Below, piece after piece: positions 23,957 to 33,486 of a DNA stretch of 42,238 bases (its first letter is position 1; every line of letters begins with the position of its first letter). Source of the DNA: an uncultured beta proteobacterium (GTDB lineage: Bacteria; Pseudomonadota; Gammaproteobacteria; Burkholderiales; Burkholderiaceae_C). The translations under genes and the position numbers were made by a program. The DNA is taken from contig CAILAY010000130.1 in NCBI GenBank assembly GCA_903832285.1, forward strand, positions 1 to 42,238, read 5' to 3'. Under the pieces are notes generated by a model. The model was not told the origin of the DNA, did not search any database, and worked only from the letters and a program-made list of their open reading frames with translations.

Positions 23957-25432
23957 TTAACGAGGCAGCAGGAATACGGATTTTTCAGTCACGTGACCTG
24001 TGCCACTGAGCGCTTCAATTTCAAATTGAATCGGATAGGACCCGGATTTTGACGCATCGACGGGGACCTGTACCCGCACTGCAACCCAACGTGACTGCGT
24101 AGCGCCGACGGCGACGCGATCGGGTGACGCCAACCTCACGTCGGGAAGGCCGTGCACCGTCAAGCGGAATTCCTGATTCACCTCGGTGGCATTCATGAGT
24201 TGCATCCGATAGACGTTTTCAAGCAACCCACCGTCCACTTCCCGGACGACCGCATTGCGATCGCGAACCACATCCACCTTGAAGGGTACGCGTAGCGTAA
24301 GGCTCACCGCCAAGGCCACGACGATGCCCGTCAGTGTGGCCGCATAGACCAATACGCGTGGACGCAAAACCTGTTGAATAGTTTCCGCTCGATTCCAGCC
24401 ATTGGTAATGGCGTTCTGAGTGGAGAACTTGACCAAGCCACGGGCGTAACCCATCTTGTCCATGACTGTGTCACAGACATCGGCGCAGGCCCCGCATCCG
24501 ATGCATTCGTATTGAAGGCCCTTGCGAATATCGATGCCAGGCGGACACACCTGCACACACAAACTGCAGTCAACGCACGAACCCAACTTGAGTTGCGCCG
24601 GGTCGGCCTTGCGCGAGCGTGCACCGCGCGGTTCGCCACGCAGTTCGTCGTAGGTGACCGTCAACGTGTCATGGTCAAACATAGCGCTCTGAAAGCGGGC
24701 GTAGGGGCACATGTGTTTGCACACCTGTTCGCGCAAAAAACCAGCGTTTCCGTAGGTCGCAGACCCATAGAAAAAGACCCAGAACATTTCCCAGGCCGAC
24801 AGCTGAAACGAGGCGAACTCCGCGCCAAGTTCCAGTATGGGCGTGAAGTAACCGACAAATGTGAAGCCGGTCCAAAGCGACAGCAGCAGCCACACCAGGT
24901 GCTTGCTGCCTTTGCGCAGAAACTTGTTTCCCGACATCAATTCCGCGTCCCTGAGCAAGCGTGCCGAGCGGTCGCCCTCTATCCGGTGTTCGATCCACAG
25001 AAATATTTCCGTGTACACCGTTTGCGGACAGGAAAATCCGCACCACAGGCGCCCTGCGACGGCAGTGAACAGAAAAAGTGACAAGGCCGCTATGACGAGA
25101 AGTCCGCTCAGGTAGATGAAGTCCTGCGGATACAGCACCAAACCAAAGATGTAGAAGCGGCGTGCTTCGAGATCAAACAGCACCGCCTGACGCTCGCCCC
25201 ACTGCAGCCACGGCAAGCCGTAGAAAACCAACTGCGTGAGAATCACGAGCCCCCAACGCCATTTGGAAAAGAAACCTGAAACGCTGCGCGGGTAGATCTT
25301 CTTGTTTGCCTCCAACAGAGAGAACTTCTCCCCGTTGGAGCCTACATGCGCGTCCCCATCGGGCGAAACCAGTTCAGGCAGCACAGGGTCTGAGATCTTT
25401 GGTTCAGCTGCGCCTGCTGAGTGGTTTTCCAA
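23957..25432 (-). CDS. ccoG: Cytochrome c oxidase accessory protein CcoG (FixG)
   Basis: 491 residues. It has several membrane spans (WRWGLVILTQLVFYGLPWLQ, YLSGLLVIAALSLFLFTAVA, and others), the pattern AGRLWCGFSCPQTVYTEIF, and a two-cluster ferredoxin domain at about 280-325 (CVDCSLCVQVCPPGIDI ... CIGCGACADVC). A C-terminal Ig-like periplasmic domain (IG/FixG_C) follows. It is a copper-reducing assembly factor for cbb3 oxidase. The start is uncertain: the first start-like codon is TTG at 25432, without a clear ribosome binding site. Residues 1-40 are proline/acidic rich and unlike relatives, with family-like sequence starting at KKIYPRSVSGFF. It lies 33 bases after ccoP. Confidence 0.94.
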   Translation of the reverse strand: MENHSAGAAEPKISDPVLPELVSPDGDAHVGSNGEKFSLLEANKKIYPRSVSGFFSKWRWGLVILTQLVFYGLPWLQWGERQAVLFDLEARRFYIFGLVLYPQDFIYLSGLLVIAALSLFLFTAVAGRLWCGFSCPQTVYTEIFLWIEHRIEGDRSARLLRDAELMSGNKFLRKGSKHLVWLLLSLWTGFTFVGYFTPILELGAEFASFQLSAWEMFWVFFYGSATYGNAGFLREQVCKHMCPYARFQSAMFDHDTLTVTYDELRGEPRGARSRKADPAQLKLGSCVDCSLCVQVCPPGIDIRKGLQYECIGCGACADVCDTVMDKMGYARGLVKFSTQNAITNGWNRAETIQQVLRPRVLVYAATLTGIVVALAVSLTLRVPFKVDVVRDRNAVVREVDGGLLENVYRMQLMNATEVNQEFRLTVHGLPDVRLASPDRVAVGATQSRWVAVRVQVPVDASKSGSYPIQFEIEALSGTGHVTEKSVFLLPR

Positions 25433-25465
25433 AATTTCGTACCGAGGGGGTCGCAGTTATTTCAC

Positions 25466-26374
25466 CTATTTGGCGGGATTGGAGAAGCCCCAAACGTAGG
25501 CAGTGAGAACGTGAATCTGGCCTTCCGTCAAACGCCCGCCCTGCGCCGGCATCTGGTTCGTCTTGCCGAAGTTCATCATGTCGATCACATGCGCTTCACC
25601 CTTGCCATGCAGCCAGGTCTTGGGTTCTGTCAGATTGGCCGAACCAATCGCCTGCAGGCCCTTGCCATCGGGTCCGTGGCAGGCCGCGCAAATGACAAAC
25701 TTTTCCTGGCCCTGGGTAGCACGCGCTGCGTCATGTGCCGACCCGGACAAACTCAACACATAGTTTGCAACGTTCTTGACATCCTCCGGGGTGCCTACGG
25801 CGGCGGCAATGGGCGGCATGACACCAATACGGCCTAGCGTGATGGTTTCCTTGATCTTTTCCGGAGTGCCTCCATGAATCCAGAAGGTATCCGTCAAATT
25901 GGGAATACCCTTGTTGCCGCGGGCATCGGAGCCATGGCACTGGGCGCAGTTGTTCATGAACAGCCGCTCACCGATGGCCATGGCCTTCGCATCGCGCGCA
26001 ACGTCTTCCGGCTTCATGCCCATGAACTTGGCGTACAAAGGCGCAACTTCCGCATTGCCCTTATCGACTTCCGTTTGATGCTGTCCAACTGACGTCCAAC
26101 CCCAAACCCCCTTGTAGCTTCCCAAACCCGGGTAAAGCACCAGATAGATCAGGGAGAACACGATCGTAATGATGAACATCCAGACCCACCAGCGCGGCAG
26201 GGGGTTGTTCAGTTCGCGCAGGTCACCATCCCAAACGTGGCCGGTGGTGGTGGTGCTGTTCGCCACGGTCCTGACCTTGCCGGTCAGCCAAAGCAACAGT
26301 GCACATGCCAGAATACTGACGAGGGTGATGACGGAAACGTACATCGCCCAGAAGCCACTTGTGAAGTCACTCAT
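25466..26374 (-). CDS. ccoP: cbb3-type cytochrome c oxidase subunit III (di-haem)
   Basis: 302 residues from ATG 26374, with AAGGA 9 bases upstream. An N-terminal hydrophobic segment (VSVITLVSILACALLLWLTG) and a second one at about 60-80 (WWVWMFIITIVFSLIYLVLY) anchor the protein. Two c-type haem motifs follow: CAQCH (about residue 139) and CAACH (about 227), each with a later methionine ligand candidate (GVMPP, NQMPAQGG). It passes electrons to CcoN through CcoO. It lies 24 bases after ccoQ. Order ccoN-O-Q-P is the canonical one. Confidence 0.97.
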   Translation of the reverse strand: MSDFTSGFWAMYVSVITLVSILACALLLWLTGKVRTVANSTTTTGHVWDGDLRELNNPLPRWWVWMFIITIVFSLIYLVLYPGLGSYKGVWGWTSVGQHQTEVDKGNAEVAPLYAKFMGMKPEDVARDAKAMAIGERLFMNNCAQCHGSDARGNKGIPNLTDTFWIHGGTPEKIKETITLGRIGVMPPIAAAVGTPEDVKNVANYVLSLSGSAHDAARATQGQEKFVICAACHGPDGKGLQAIGSANLTEPKTWLHGKGEAHVIDMMNFGKTNQMPAQGGRLTEGQIHVLTAYVWGFSNPAK

Positions 26375-26398
26375 TTTTCTATTCCTTATTTCGGGTCT

Positions 26399-26539
26399 TC
26401 AATCCTGCTCGAACGGCAAGTTCGCAGCCTTATCAAAATCTGCCGGGTTACGCCGAGGGGACCAGGTCCACACCACAATCCCGACAAAGACGACGAGGCT
26501 CACCACAGTAACGACAGAGCGCAGGGTGTTGATGTCCAT
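26399..26539 (-). CDS. ccoQ: cbb3 oxidase small subunit CcoQ
   Basis: 46 residues: MDINTLRSVVTVVSLVVFVG, then IVVWTWSPRRNPADFDKAA, ending NLPFEQD. One membrane span and the conserved W.W...R...F..AA.LPF pattern identify CcoQ. It stabilises the oxidase, particularly the CcoP interaction. It was found by reading the gap between ccoO and ccoP; the gaps on each side are 18 and 24 bases. Confidence 0.92.
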   Translation of the reverse strand: MDINTLRSVVTVVSLVVFVGIVVWTWSPRRNPADFDKAANLPFEQD

Positions 26540-26557
26540 GGCCAGAACTCCCTGTCC

Positions 26558-27184
26558 CTATTTCAGTGTGGTGCCCAACACCTGCAGGTAGGCAATGACG
26601 GCGTCCAGCTCTGACTTTCCCTTCACTTCGTCACCCGCCGCCGCTATTTGCTCGTTGCCGTAGGGCACACCCACGGTGCGTAGCGCCTTCATCTTGGGCG
26701 CCATATCGGCCGGATCCACCTGCGCCTTTGCAAGCCAGGGATAGGAGGGCATGTTGGATTCAGGCACAACGTCACGGGGATTGTTCAGGTGGTCCCGGTG
26801 CCATTGATCGCTGTACTTACCGCCAACCCGATGCAGATCGGGCCCGGTGCGCTTGCTGCCCCACTGAAACGGATGGTCGTACACAAATTCGCCTGCGACT
26901 GAATAGTGTCCGTAACGCAAGGTTTCAGCCCGGAATGGCCGGATCATCTGCGAATGGCAGTTGTAGCAACCTTCGCGGATGTACACATCGCGCCCCGCCA
27001 GTTGCAACGCCGTGTAGGGCTTCAAGCCCGTGACGGGTTCAGTGGTGGACTTCTGGAAGAACAAGGGAACGATTTCGACCAGGCCACCAAACAGCAACAC
27101 CACCAGGATCAATACGATCATCAGGAAGTTGCTGGTCTCGATACTCTCGTGCGAAAACCCGGTGCTTGCATTGTTTGTCGTCAT
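26558..27184 (-). CDS. ccoO: cbb3-type cytochrome c oxidase subunit II (mono-haem)
   Basis: 208 residues from ATG 27184, with CAAGGAAAAC just upstream. The longer open frame runs into ccoN and is not used. One membrane span at about 20-42 ([21 protein letters not shown]), then [20 protein letters not shown] (CxxCH haem site), [18 protein letters not shown], and a late NMPSYPWL with the axial methionine. It anchors haem c next to CcoN. The gap to ccoN is 14 bases. Confidence 0.97.
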   Translation of the reverse strand: MTTNNASTGFSHESIETSNFLMIVLILVVLLFGGLVEIVPLFFQKSTTEPVTGLKPYTALQLAGRDVYIREGCYNCHSQMIRPFRAETLRYGHYSVAGEFVYDHPFQWGSKRTGPDLHRVGGKYSDQWHRDHLNNPRDVVPESNMPSYPWLAKAQVDPADMAPKMKALRTVGVPYGNEQIAAAGDEVKGKSELDAVIAYLQVLGTTLK

Positions 27185-27198
27185 GATGTTTTCCTTGG

Positions 27199-28635
27199 TC
27201 AAGCGTGGGCTGCAACAGCAGGAATGGTGATGTCCACTGACCGTCCCGCCGTGGCTGTCTTGAGCGTATTCCACAACATGATCACCATGCCGCTGAGGTA
27301 CAAAGCTCCCCCCAGCAAACGCAGCACATAGAACGGGAACGTGGCCTTGACCGATTCCACGAAGGTGTAAGTCAGGGTGCCGTCCGTATTGATCGCACGC
27401 CACATCAATCCCTGCATCACGCCGGAAATCCACATCGCAGCGATGTAGATCACGATGCCGATGGTGGCCATCCAGAAGTGAAGCTCAATCGCCTTCACGC
27501 TGTGCATCTGCTTCTGCCCGAACAACTTTGGAATGAGGTAGTACAGGCTGCCCATCGAGACCAGGCCGACCCAACCGAGAGCGCCGGAGTGCACGTGGCC
27601 CACGGTCCAGTCGGTGTAGTGGCTCAGCGCATTCACTGTCTTGATGGCCATCATCGGACCTTCAAACGTGCTCATGCCGTAGAACGAAAGCGAAACGATC
27701 AGGAAGCGCAGGATCGGATCGTCGCGCAGCTTGTGCCATGCGCCCGACAGAGTCATCACGCCGTTGATCATGCCGCCCCAGCTCGGAGCCAAAAGAATGA
27801 GCGAGAACACCATACCGATGGACTGCGTCCAGTCGGGCAGGGCCGTGTAGTGCAGATGGTGCGGGCCGGCCCACATGTAGGTGAAGATCAGCGCCCAGAA
27901 GTGGACGATCGACAGACGGTAGGAGTACACGGGGCGCTCGGCCTGCTTGGGGATGAAGTAGTACACCATCCCCAGGAATCCGGCAGTGAGGAAGAAGCCC
28001 ACGGCGTTGTGACCATACCACCACTGGATCATGGCGTCCTGTACCCCCGCATAGGCTGAATAGGACTTGGTAAAACTCACCGGAATTGCAGCGCTGTTCA
28101 CCAGGTGCAGCAGTGCCACAGCAAGGATGAACGCGCCATAAAACCAGTTAGCCACATAAATGTGCCGCACCTTGCGCGTTCCAATCGTGCCAAAAAACAC
28201 CACGGCAAATGACACCCACACCAGAGTAATCAGGATGTCGATGGGCCATTCCAGTTCTGCGTATTCCTTACCTTGGGTAAAACCCAATGGGAGCGAAATC
28301 GCAGCGCACAAAATCACTGCCTGCCATCCCCAGAATGTGAATGCCGCCAGTTGGTCGGAGAACAGCCGGACCTGGCTCGTGCGCTGCACCACGTAGTAGC
28401 TGGTCGCGAAGAGAGCGCAGCCGCCAAACGCAAAAATGACGGCGTTGGTATGCAAAGGCCGCAAGCGACCGTAGCTGATCCACGGAATACCCAGGCCCAG
28501 TTCAGGCCAGGTCAGCTCGGCTGCGATGATGACGCCCACCAGCATCCCGACCACACCCCAGACCACGGCCATGATGGCGAACTGCCGCACAACCTTGTCG
28601 TTGTATACCGTTGCGCTCGTGTTGGAAAAGTTCAT
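27199..28635 (-). CDS. ccoN: cbb3-type cytochrome c oxidase catalytic subunit I
   Basis: 478 residues from ATG 28635, preceded by GAGGTG with 5 bases spacing. It has about 12 membrane spans. Family motifs are [20 protein letters not shown] (haem b ligand), [16 protein letters not shown] with the copper-ligand histidine and Tyr, [12 protein letters not shown] (copper-ligand histidine pair) and [18 protein letters not shown] (haem ligand histidines). It reduces oxygen at high affinity and pumps protons. It is the first gene of ccoNOQPG-fixH. An FNR-type box lies 62 bases upstream. Confidence 0.98.
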   Translation of the reverse strand: MNFSNTSATVYNDKVVRQFAIMAVVWGVVGMLVGVIIAAELTWPELGLGIPWISYGRLRPLHTNAVIFAFGGCALFATSYYVVQRTSQVRLFSDQLAAFTFWGWQAVILCAAISLPLGFTQGKEYAELEWPIDILITLVWVSFAVVFFGTIGTRKVRHIYVANWFYGAFILAVALLHLVNSAAIPVSFTKSYSAYAGVQDAMIQWWYGHNAVGFFLTAGFLGMVYYFIPKQAERPVYSYRLSIVHFWALIFTYMWAGPHHLHYTALPDWTQSIGMVFSLILLAPSWGGMINGVMTLSGAWHKLRDDPILRFLIVSLSFYGMSTFEGPMMAIKTVNALSHYTDWTVGHVHSGALGWVGLVSMGSLYYLIPKLFGQKQMHSVKAIELHFWMATIGIVIYIAAMWISGVMQGLMWRAINTDGTLTYTFVESVKATFPFYVLRLLGGALYLSGMVIMLWNTLKTATAGRSVDITIPAVAAHA

Positions 28636-28696
28636 TTTCACCTCTTTTAAATTGGCTAATGCGTTTTGAGTTTGGCTTTGCAAGCGTCAACGCCAT

Positions 28697-28710
28697 TTGA
28701 TTCAAATCAA
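28697..28710 (-). promoter_or_regulatory. FNR/ANR box upstream of ccoN
   Basis: TTGATTCAAATCAA is a perfect match to TTGATnnnnATCAA. Its centre is 68 bases before the ccoN ATG, leaving room for a class II promoter. The hexamer at the expected -10 position (CAAACT) is weak, as is common for FNR-activated promoters. Confidence 0.88.
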
Positions 28711-28778
28711 ATCATCTGGCGAAAAACCACATGCGCGCAGAAGGTTTTCCAAAAGTTATCGGAAACCCTTACGGGTCT

Positions 28779-28916
28779 TTACGAATCCTTGAGAACGCGC
28801 TGACCTTGTTCTTCAAGATCGTCGAATTGACCCCGGTAGATCGCCCACCAGAGCCCCCCCAAAATGAAGAACACCAGAATCACGGAAAGCGGAATCAGCA
28901 AGTAGAGAATATCCAA
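28779..28916 (-). CDS. ccoS: cbb3 oxidase maturation protein CcoS, TTG start
   Basis: 45 residues reading (M)DILYLLIPLSVILVFFILG, then GLWWAIYRGQFDDLEEQG, ending RVLKDS. One membrane span and RGQFDDLE identify CcoS, needed to load haem b and copper into the oxidase. The start is TTG at 28916, preceded by GGAG with 7 bases spacing; the GGAG overlaps the end of ccoI, whose stop lies 4 bases upstream. Translation is therefore probably coupled to ccoI. Confidence 0.88.
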   Translation of the reverse strand: MDILYLLIPLSVILVFFILGGLWWAIYRGQFDDLEEQGQRVLKDS

Positions 28917-28920
28917 GTAC

Positions 28921-31290
28921 CTACTCCAAAGCGATGGGTCCGGCGGACAGTCGTAAAGCATTCAGCACCACCAGCAGCGAACTCGCCGCCATTCCCAGTC
29001 CTGCAGCCCAGGCCGGCAGCAAGCCGATAACGGCCAACGGTACGCACAGGGCATTGTAGGCAACCGCCCAGCCCAGATTCTGTCGTACCACCCGCATGGT
29101 GCGGCGCGATTGTCGCAGCGACTGCGCGACCCCCGCAAGATGCCCACCCAGAATCACGAAATCGGCTTGTGCACGGGCCAGCGGTACCCCCAGGCCCACC
29201 GCAAATGCCACATGGGCACCGGCCATCACGGGACCATCATTCAGCCCGTCCCCCACCATCGCAACGTGGCGGCCCTGCTGTTGCGCCTGTCGCAGGTAGG
29301 CGAGTTTGTCTTCCGGTGCGCACGCGCCTTTCGCCACAGCAATTCCGGTGCGCTGCGCCACGCGCTGCACGGCTGGTTCCAGATCACCGGACAAAAGACG
29401 CACCTCAATACCGTCTGCGCGCAGCGCCTGCACACAACTGAGGGCATCACCCCGAATCTGCTCCTCCAGTTCAAAAGTCGCCAGCCAGCCGCTTAAATCG
29501 CTCAGACAGACCTGCAAATTAGCTGTCGCTGGCACCGATACACCGCAAAATGAAGCTGACCCCAAACGCACCAGGGCAGCATCGGCATTTGCCAGCCCAA
29601 AAGTGTGCCCATGGACCCGGCCCGTGAGTCCCTGACCCATTGTCTCCTGCACCTCGCTCACCTGGCGCAGCGTAGTGGACGCAGCACCCCCGGCGGTCCC
29701 TGCGTCGGCCCTTTGCCACGCGGCATACAGTGCCCTGGACACCGGATGCAGCGACTGATGCGCCAGAGCCGCCGCCAGCGCCAGTGCCTGCTTGGCAGAC
29801 ACATCCGCGCGGGTCTGAGTTGCGGTCACACCGATCGTGTCGCTCGTCAGCGTTCCAGTCTTGTCAAAGACCACGGTGTCAACCGAGGCCAGCGCCTCAA
29901 GTGCCTGCAGGCGACGCACCAACACGCCCTTCCTTGCCAGCGCACCGGCCGTCGCCAACATCGCCGCGGGGGTCGCCAACGACAGTGCGCAGGGACAGGT
30001 GACAACGAGCACGGCCACCGCCGCCATCACGGCGTGGCCCGGATCACGGCTCCAGCCAAGGAGCGCCGCCAAAGCCGCTGACAGCAATACCAGCAGCAGG
30101 AACGGCTTGGCGATGCGGTCTGCGATTTGCGCCATGTGCGGTTTGTCGACTGATGCGCTTTCCATCAGCGCCACGATCTGCGCAAATCGCGTTTGCGTAC
30201 CCACCCGTTCAACGCGCACCAGCACCGGCGCCCCGAGGTTGTGACTGCCTGCGATCACGCCCTGCCCGAGCGCGCGTGCCAGGGGTCGGGACTCACCCGT
30301 CAGCAGGGCTTCATCGACCAGGGTCTGTCCTTCGATCAACAAGCCGTCTGCCGGAAAGGCCTCGCCGGGTCGAACCCGAATGATGTCCTGCGGCAGCAAT
30401 CGGCGCGTCGCGACCTGCTCAAATTGGCCATCATCGCGGCGGCGTTGCACGCTCTCGGGCAAACGATTCATCAAGGCGTCCAGCGCGCCCGCGGTGCGGT
30501 CGCGCAGGCGCAACTCGAGCCAGCGCCCCGTCAGCAGGAAGAACACAAACATCGTCAGCGAGTCGAAATAAACCTCCCTGCCAAAGATCCCTTCAGGGCT
30601 GAATGTGCCGATCGTGCTCACGACAAAAGTCATGCCCATGCCCAGAGCCACCGGCAGGTCCATGCTGACGCGGCGTTGCGTCAGATCCCGCAAGGCATTG
30701 GAGAAGAAGGGTCCACAGGAGAACAAAATCACGGGCAGGGTCAGGACCCACGATGCCCAGCGCAATAGCTGCTCCATTTCGGCGGTCAAGTCCCCCGGTC
30801 GGGCGACGTAGGCTGGCCACGCATACATCATCACCTGCATCATGCAAAACCCTGCCACCGACATGCGCCAGAGCGCCTTGCGACTTTCATGCCGGCGCCG
30901 CTCATTAGCGAACGCGTCATTGGCAGGCACGGCAGCGTAGCCCGCGACCTGTACCGCGCGCATCCAGACCGAAGGCAGCACGCGCGCGGCCGCCCACACC
31001 ACCCTGGCTCGCTGAGCGGCAGCGCTGACTTCCGCACTGACAACCCCGGGCACTCTCAGTAACGCCTCTTCTACTGTGACGGCGCAGGCTGCGCAATGCA
31101 TCCCCCCGATTGCCACGTTGGACTCCCAACAGCCGGGCCAATCCGCAAGTTCGCGACTGAAAGCTGACCATTCCATGGGATCGTCCAGCACGGGCAGCGC
31201 ATCGTGCGGCAATTCCTGCGCCGAGTCGGGCGCCGCAGTCATGGGTGAGTCATGAGAGTGGAGCGCGGCGCTTGATTGGGATGACGTCAT
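28921..31290 (-). CDS. ccoI: Copper-exporting P1B-type ATPase for cbb3 assembly
   Basis: 789 residues. The heavy-metal-binding domain has GGMHCAACAVTVEEALL (about 63-79). Eight predicted membrane spans include the copper-site motif VTCPCALSLATPAA. The actuator has LTGES, the phosphorylation site is VFDKTGTLTS, and the hinge is MVGDGLNDGPVM. The N-terminal 50 residues are an acidic, low-complexity extension. CcoI/FixI proteins load copper into CcoN from the periplasmic side. It overlaps functionally with ccoS downstream and stands upstream of ccoN on the same strand. It shares the region 31291-31396, containing an FNR-type box, with the divergent usp gene. Confidence 0.93.
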   Translation of the reverse strand: MTSSQSSAALHSHDSPMTAAPDSAQELPHDALPVLDDPMEWSAFSRELADWPGCWESNVAIGGMHCAACAVTVEEALLRVPGVVSAEVSAAAQRARVVWAAARVLPSVWMRAVQVAGYAAVPANDAFANERRRHESRKALWRMSVAGFCMMQVMMYAWPAYVARPGDLTAEMEQLLRWASWVLTLPVILFSCGPFFSNALRDLTQRRVSMDLPVALGMGMTFVVSTIGTFSPEGIFGREVYFDSLTMFVFFLLTGRWLELRLRDRTAGALDALMNRLPESVQRRRDDGQFEQVATRRLLPQDIIRVRPGEAFPADGLLIEGQTLVDEALLTGESRPLARALGQGVIAGSHNLGAPVLVRVERVGTQTRFAQIVALMESASVDKPHMAQIADRIAKPFLLLVLLSAALAALLGWSRDPGHAVMAAVAVLVVTCPCALSLATPAAMLATAGALARKGVLVRRLQALEALASVDTVVFDKTGTLTSDTIGVTATQTRADVSAKQALALAAALAHQSLHPVSRALYAAWQRADAGTAGGAASTTLRQVSEVQETMGQGLTGRVHGHTFGLANADAALVRLGSASFCGVSVPATANLQVCLSDLSGWLATFELEEQIRGDALSCVQALRADGIEVRLLSGDLEPAVQRVAQRTGIAVAKGACAPEDKLAYLRQAQQQGRHVAMVGDGLNDGPVMAGAHVAFAVGLGVPLARAQADFVILGGHLAGVAQSLRQSRRTMRVVRQNLGWAVAYNALCVPLAVIGLLPAWAAGLGMAASSLLVVLNALRLSAGPIALE

Positions 31291-31325
31291 GAATCCAGCC
31301 TAACTCCGCTTACCACCACGCTCGG

Positions 31326-31339
31326 TTGACGTACATCAA
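31326..31339. promoter_or_regulatory. FNR-type box between ccoI and the divergent usp gene
   Basis: TTGACGTACATCAA matches TTGACnnnnATCAA, one base off the consensus arm. Its centre is 40.5 bases before a transcription start predicted from the -10 box TAAGCT, the standard class II spacing for usp. It may also affect ccoI, 36 bases away on the other side. Confidence 0.75.
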
Positions 31340-31360
31340 AACCGCACCCATCACCGGGAG

Positions 31361-31366
31361 TAAGCT
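31361..31366 (+). promoter_or_regulatory. Candidate -10 box (TAAGCT) of the usp promoter
   Basis: Predicted start near 31373, about 24 bases before the ATG at 31397 and about 41 bases from the FNR box centre. Confidence 0.5.
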
Positions 31367-31396
31367 TTGTTCACCGATCACTTCTTGGAGAATCTC

Positions 31397-31840
31397 ATGT
31401 ACGAAAGCATTCTGGTTGCGACCGACGGATCCAACCTGTCCAAGAAGGCGGTGAGCAGCGCGATCTCGCTGGCGGCATTGGCTGGCGCAGAACTGGTGGC
31501 GATCAAGGTCATTCCGCGTTATCCGCAAAGCTATTTTGAAGGCTCGTTGCCGCTTGGCACGCAGGAAGTGGCAAGGGTGGAAGAGCAGTGGGCGGAAGAA
31601 GGTCAGGCGATTGTGGACGCGGTCAAAGTGGCGGGCGAAGCGAAAGGCGTGAAGGTCAAGGCGATCACAGTGAAGTCTGACCTTGTTGGTGACGCAGTGA
31701 TCGCCGCAGCGAAGAAGCACAAATGCGATCTGATTGTCATGGCTTCCCATGGTCGGCGCGGCATCAAACGCCTGCTTCTGGGCAGCGAAACGCAGCAGGT
31801 GCTGACACACTCCCACGTCCCGGTGCTGGTGTTGCGCTAG
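31397..31840 (+). CDS. Universal stress protein (UspA family)
   Basis: 147 residues from ATG 31397 with TTGGAG upstream. It begins MYESILVATDGSNLS, has the DLIVMASHGRRGIKRLLLGS stretch (G-2x-G-9x-G-S type ATP-binding motif, about 115-134) and ends THSHVPVLVLR, all typical of ATP-binding Usp proteins. It probably helps survival under energy or oxygen limitation. The FNR-type box upstream fits anaerobic induction, known for several usp genes in proteobacteria. Confidence 0.93.
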   Translation: MYESILVATDGSNLSKKAVSSAISLAALAGAELVAIKVIPRYPQSYFEGSLPLGTQEVARVEEQWAEEGQAIVDAVKVAGEAKGVKVKAITVKSDLVGDAVIAAAKKHKCDLIVMASHGRRGIKRLLLGSETQQVLTHSHVPVLVLR

Positions 31841-31884
31841 CACGGACCGACCGTACCGTCGCCTATGGCTGCGTTCGCGCACTA

Positions 31885-33486
31885 TCAAGTCCCGCTCCAA
31901 AACAGATCTCTGTATTTCCCGCGCAGCACGTTCTTTTGTACCTTGCCCATGGCGTTTCGCGGCAGTTCCGCTGCGACAACGCAATGCTTGGGAATCTTGA
32001 AGTTGGCCAGCTGTGATTTAAGCCTGTCCACGATGCTCGCCGCATCCAGTTGCACACCATTCCTGGGTATCACCACGGCCACTCCCACTTCACCGAAATC
32101 GGGATGCGGCACGCCCACAACGGCGCTCTCGGCCACGCCGGGAAGTTCGTTAAGAAAGCTCTCGATCTCCGCCGGATAAACGTTGTAGCCACCGCTGATG
32201 ATGAGGTCTTTGCTGCGTCCCACGATGGTGACAAAGCCGTCGGCATCGAACTTTCCCACGTCGCCGGTCTTGAAGAAACCATCCGCAGTGAATTCCTCGG
32301 CCGTCTTCTCCGGCATACGCCAGTAGCCGCAGAAAACGTTGCTACCTTTGACCTCGATGGCGCCTACTTCGCCGGCAGTGCATTCACGCCCTTGCTCGTC
32401 GCACACGCGCAGGCTGACACCGGGCAAAGGAAATCCGACCGTACCGCCGCGCCGCTCAGATCCGTGAACGCCATAGCGCGCATCTTGCCGACAAGGGTTG
32501 GAGGTGAGCATCACGGTCTCACTCATGCCATAGCGCTCCAGAATCGTGTGGCCGGTACGTTCGCGCCACGCGGTGAACGTCTCCAGCAGCATCGGCGCCG
32601 AACCCGACACAAACAGGCGCATGCGGCCCGTCAATGCAGGCGTCAATGCCGGTTCCGCCAGCATGCGCACGTACAGGGTGGGCACACCCATGAACACGGT
32701 CGCCTGCGGCAAATGTTGCAGCACCGTCTTGGCATCGAATTTCGCGAGCCAGATCATCTTGCTGCCGGCCAACAGCGCACCGTGCAGCGCGACAAACAGG
32801 CCGTGTACGTGAAAGATCGGCAAAGCGTGAATCAGCACATCGCCCGCGCGCCAATCCCAATAGTCGTGCAGCACCTGCGCGTTGCTCAGCAGATTGGCGT
32901 GCGACAGCATGGCGCCCTTGCTGCGTCCCGTCGTGCCGCTGGTGTAGAGAATGGCAGCCAGATCGTCCGCCTCGCGCAGCGCCACCGTATGCTGATCGCT
33001 GCACTGCGCCGCCCGCTGCAGCCAGGTACCAGTTCGGTCATCGTCGAGCGTGAAGACGTGCTGTGCGCCGTTCGTGAAAGCGATCTTGCTGATCCAGCCA
33101 AAGTTGGCCGCGCTGCACACCACCACGGAGGGCTCGGCGTTTTGCACGAAGTAGTCGATCTCGGCACTTTTGTAGGCGGTGTTGAGCGGCAGGAAAACAT
33201 AGCCCGCGCGCAGCGTGGCCAGGTACAACATCATGGCTTCGACCGACTTTTCCACCTGCACAGCGATACGTGCGCCCGCAGGCAGGTCCAGTGACTCCAG
33301 CAAATTGGCCATCATCGCCGTGGCACGTTCCAGGTCCCGCCAGGAATACGCAAGACCTTGATCTGTTTCGACCGCGCAAGCGTCCAGCGTTTCAGGAAAC
33401 CCGGCGCGCAAGGCGTTGAATAGATTTTGGCCGTTGTGGCTGACGCCGCGCGCCGCAGCTGAGGTTGTGGTCATGACTGAATTCAT
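31885..33486 (-). CDS. Malonyl-CoA synthetase-like (MatB) acyl-CoA ligase
   Basis: 533 residues, ANL superfamily. Motifs: ATP loop ILYTSGTTGRSKGAMLSH (about 182-199), LPIFHVHGLFVALHGALLAG (about 226-245), ERYGMSETVML, GDVGKFDADGFVTIVGRSKD, GGYNVYPAEIES, and catalytic lysine in RNAMGKVQK near the end. LPIFHVHGLFVALHG and WLAKFD match MatB-type malonate--CoA ligases, which make malonyl- or methylmalonyl-CoA. No transporter or MatA-type decarboxylase gene is next to it. The upstream crotonase gene stop overlaps its ATG (ATGA), so the two are translationally coupled. A related dicarboxylate or short acid could be the real substrate. Confidence 0.85.
   Translation of the reverse strand: MNSVMTTTSAAARGVSHNGQNLFNALRAGFPETLDACAVETDQGLAYSWRDLERATAMMANLLESLDLPAGARIAVQVEKSVEAMMLYLATLRAGYVFLPLNTAYKSAEIDYFVQNAEPSVVVCSAANFGWISKIAFTNGAQHVFTLDDDRTGTWLQRAAQCSDQHTVALREADDLAAILYTSGTTGRSKGAMLSHANLLSNAQVLHDYWDWRAGDVLIHALPIFHVHGLFVALHGALLAGSKMIWLAKFDAKTVLQHLPQATVFMGVPTLYVRMLAEPALTPALTGRMRLFVSGSAPMLLETFTAWRERTGHTILERYGMSETVMLTSNPCRQDARYGVHGSERRGGTVGFPLPGVSLRVCDEQGRECTAGEVGAIEVKGSNVFCGYWRMPEKTAEEFTADGFFKTGDVGKFDADGFVTIVGRSKDLIISGGYNVYPAEIESFLNELPGVAESAVVGVPHPDFGEVGVAVVIPRNGVQLDAASIVDRLKSQLANFKIPKHCVVAAELPRNAMGKVQKNVLRGKYRDLFWSGT

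Noticed and set aside
30193..30768. 191-codon plus-strand frame
   Set aside because: Antisense to ccoI across conserved ATPase motifs.
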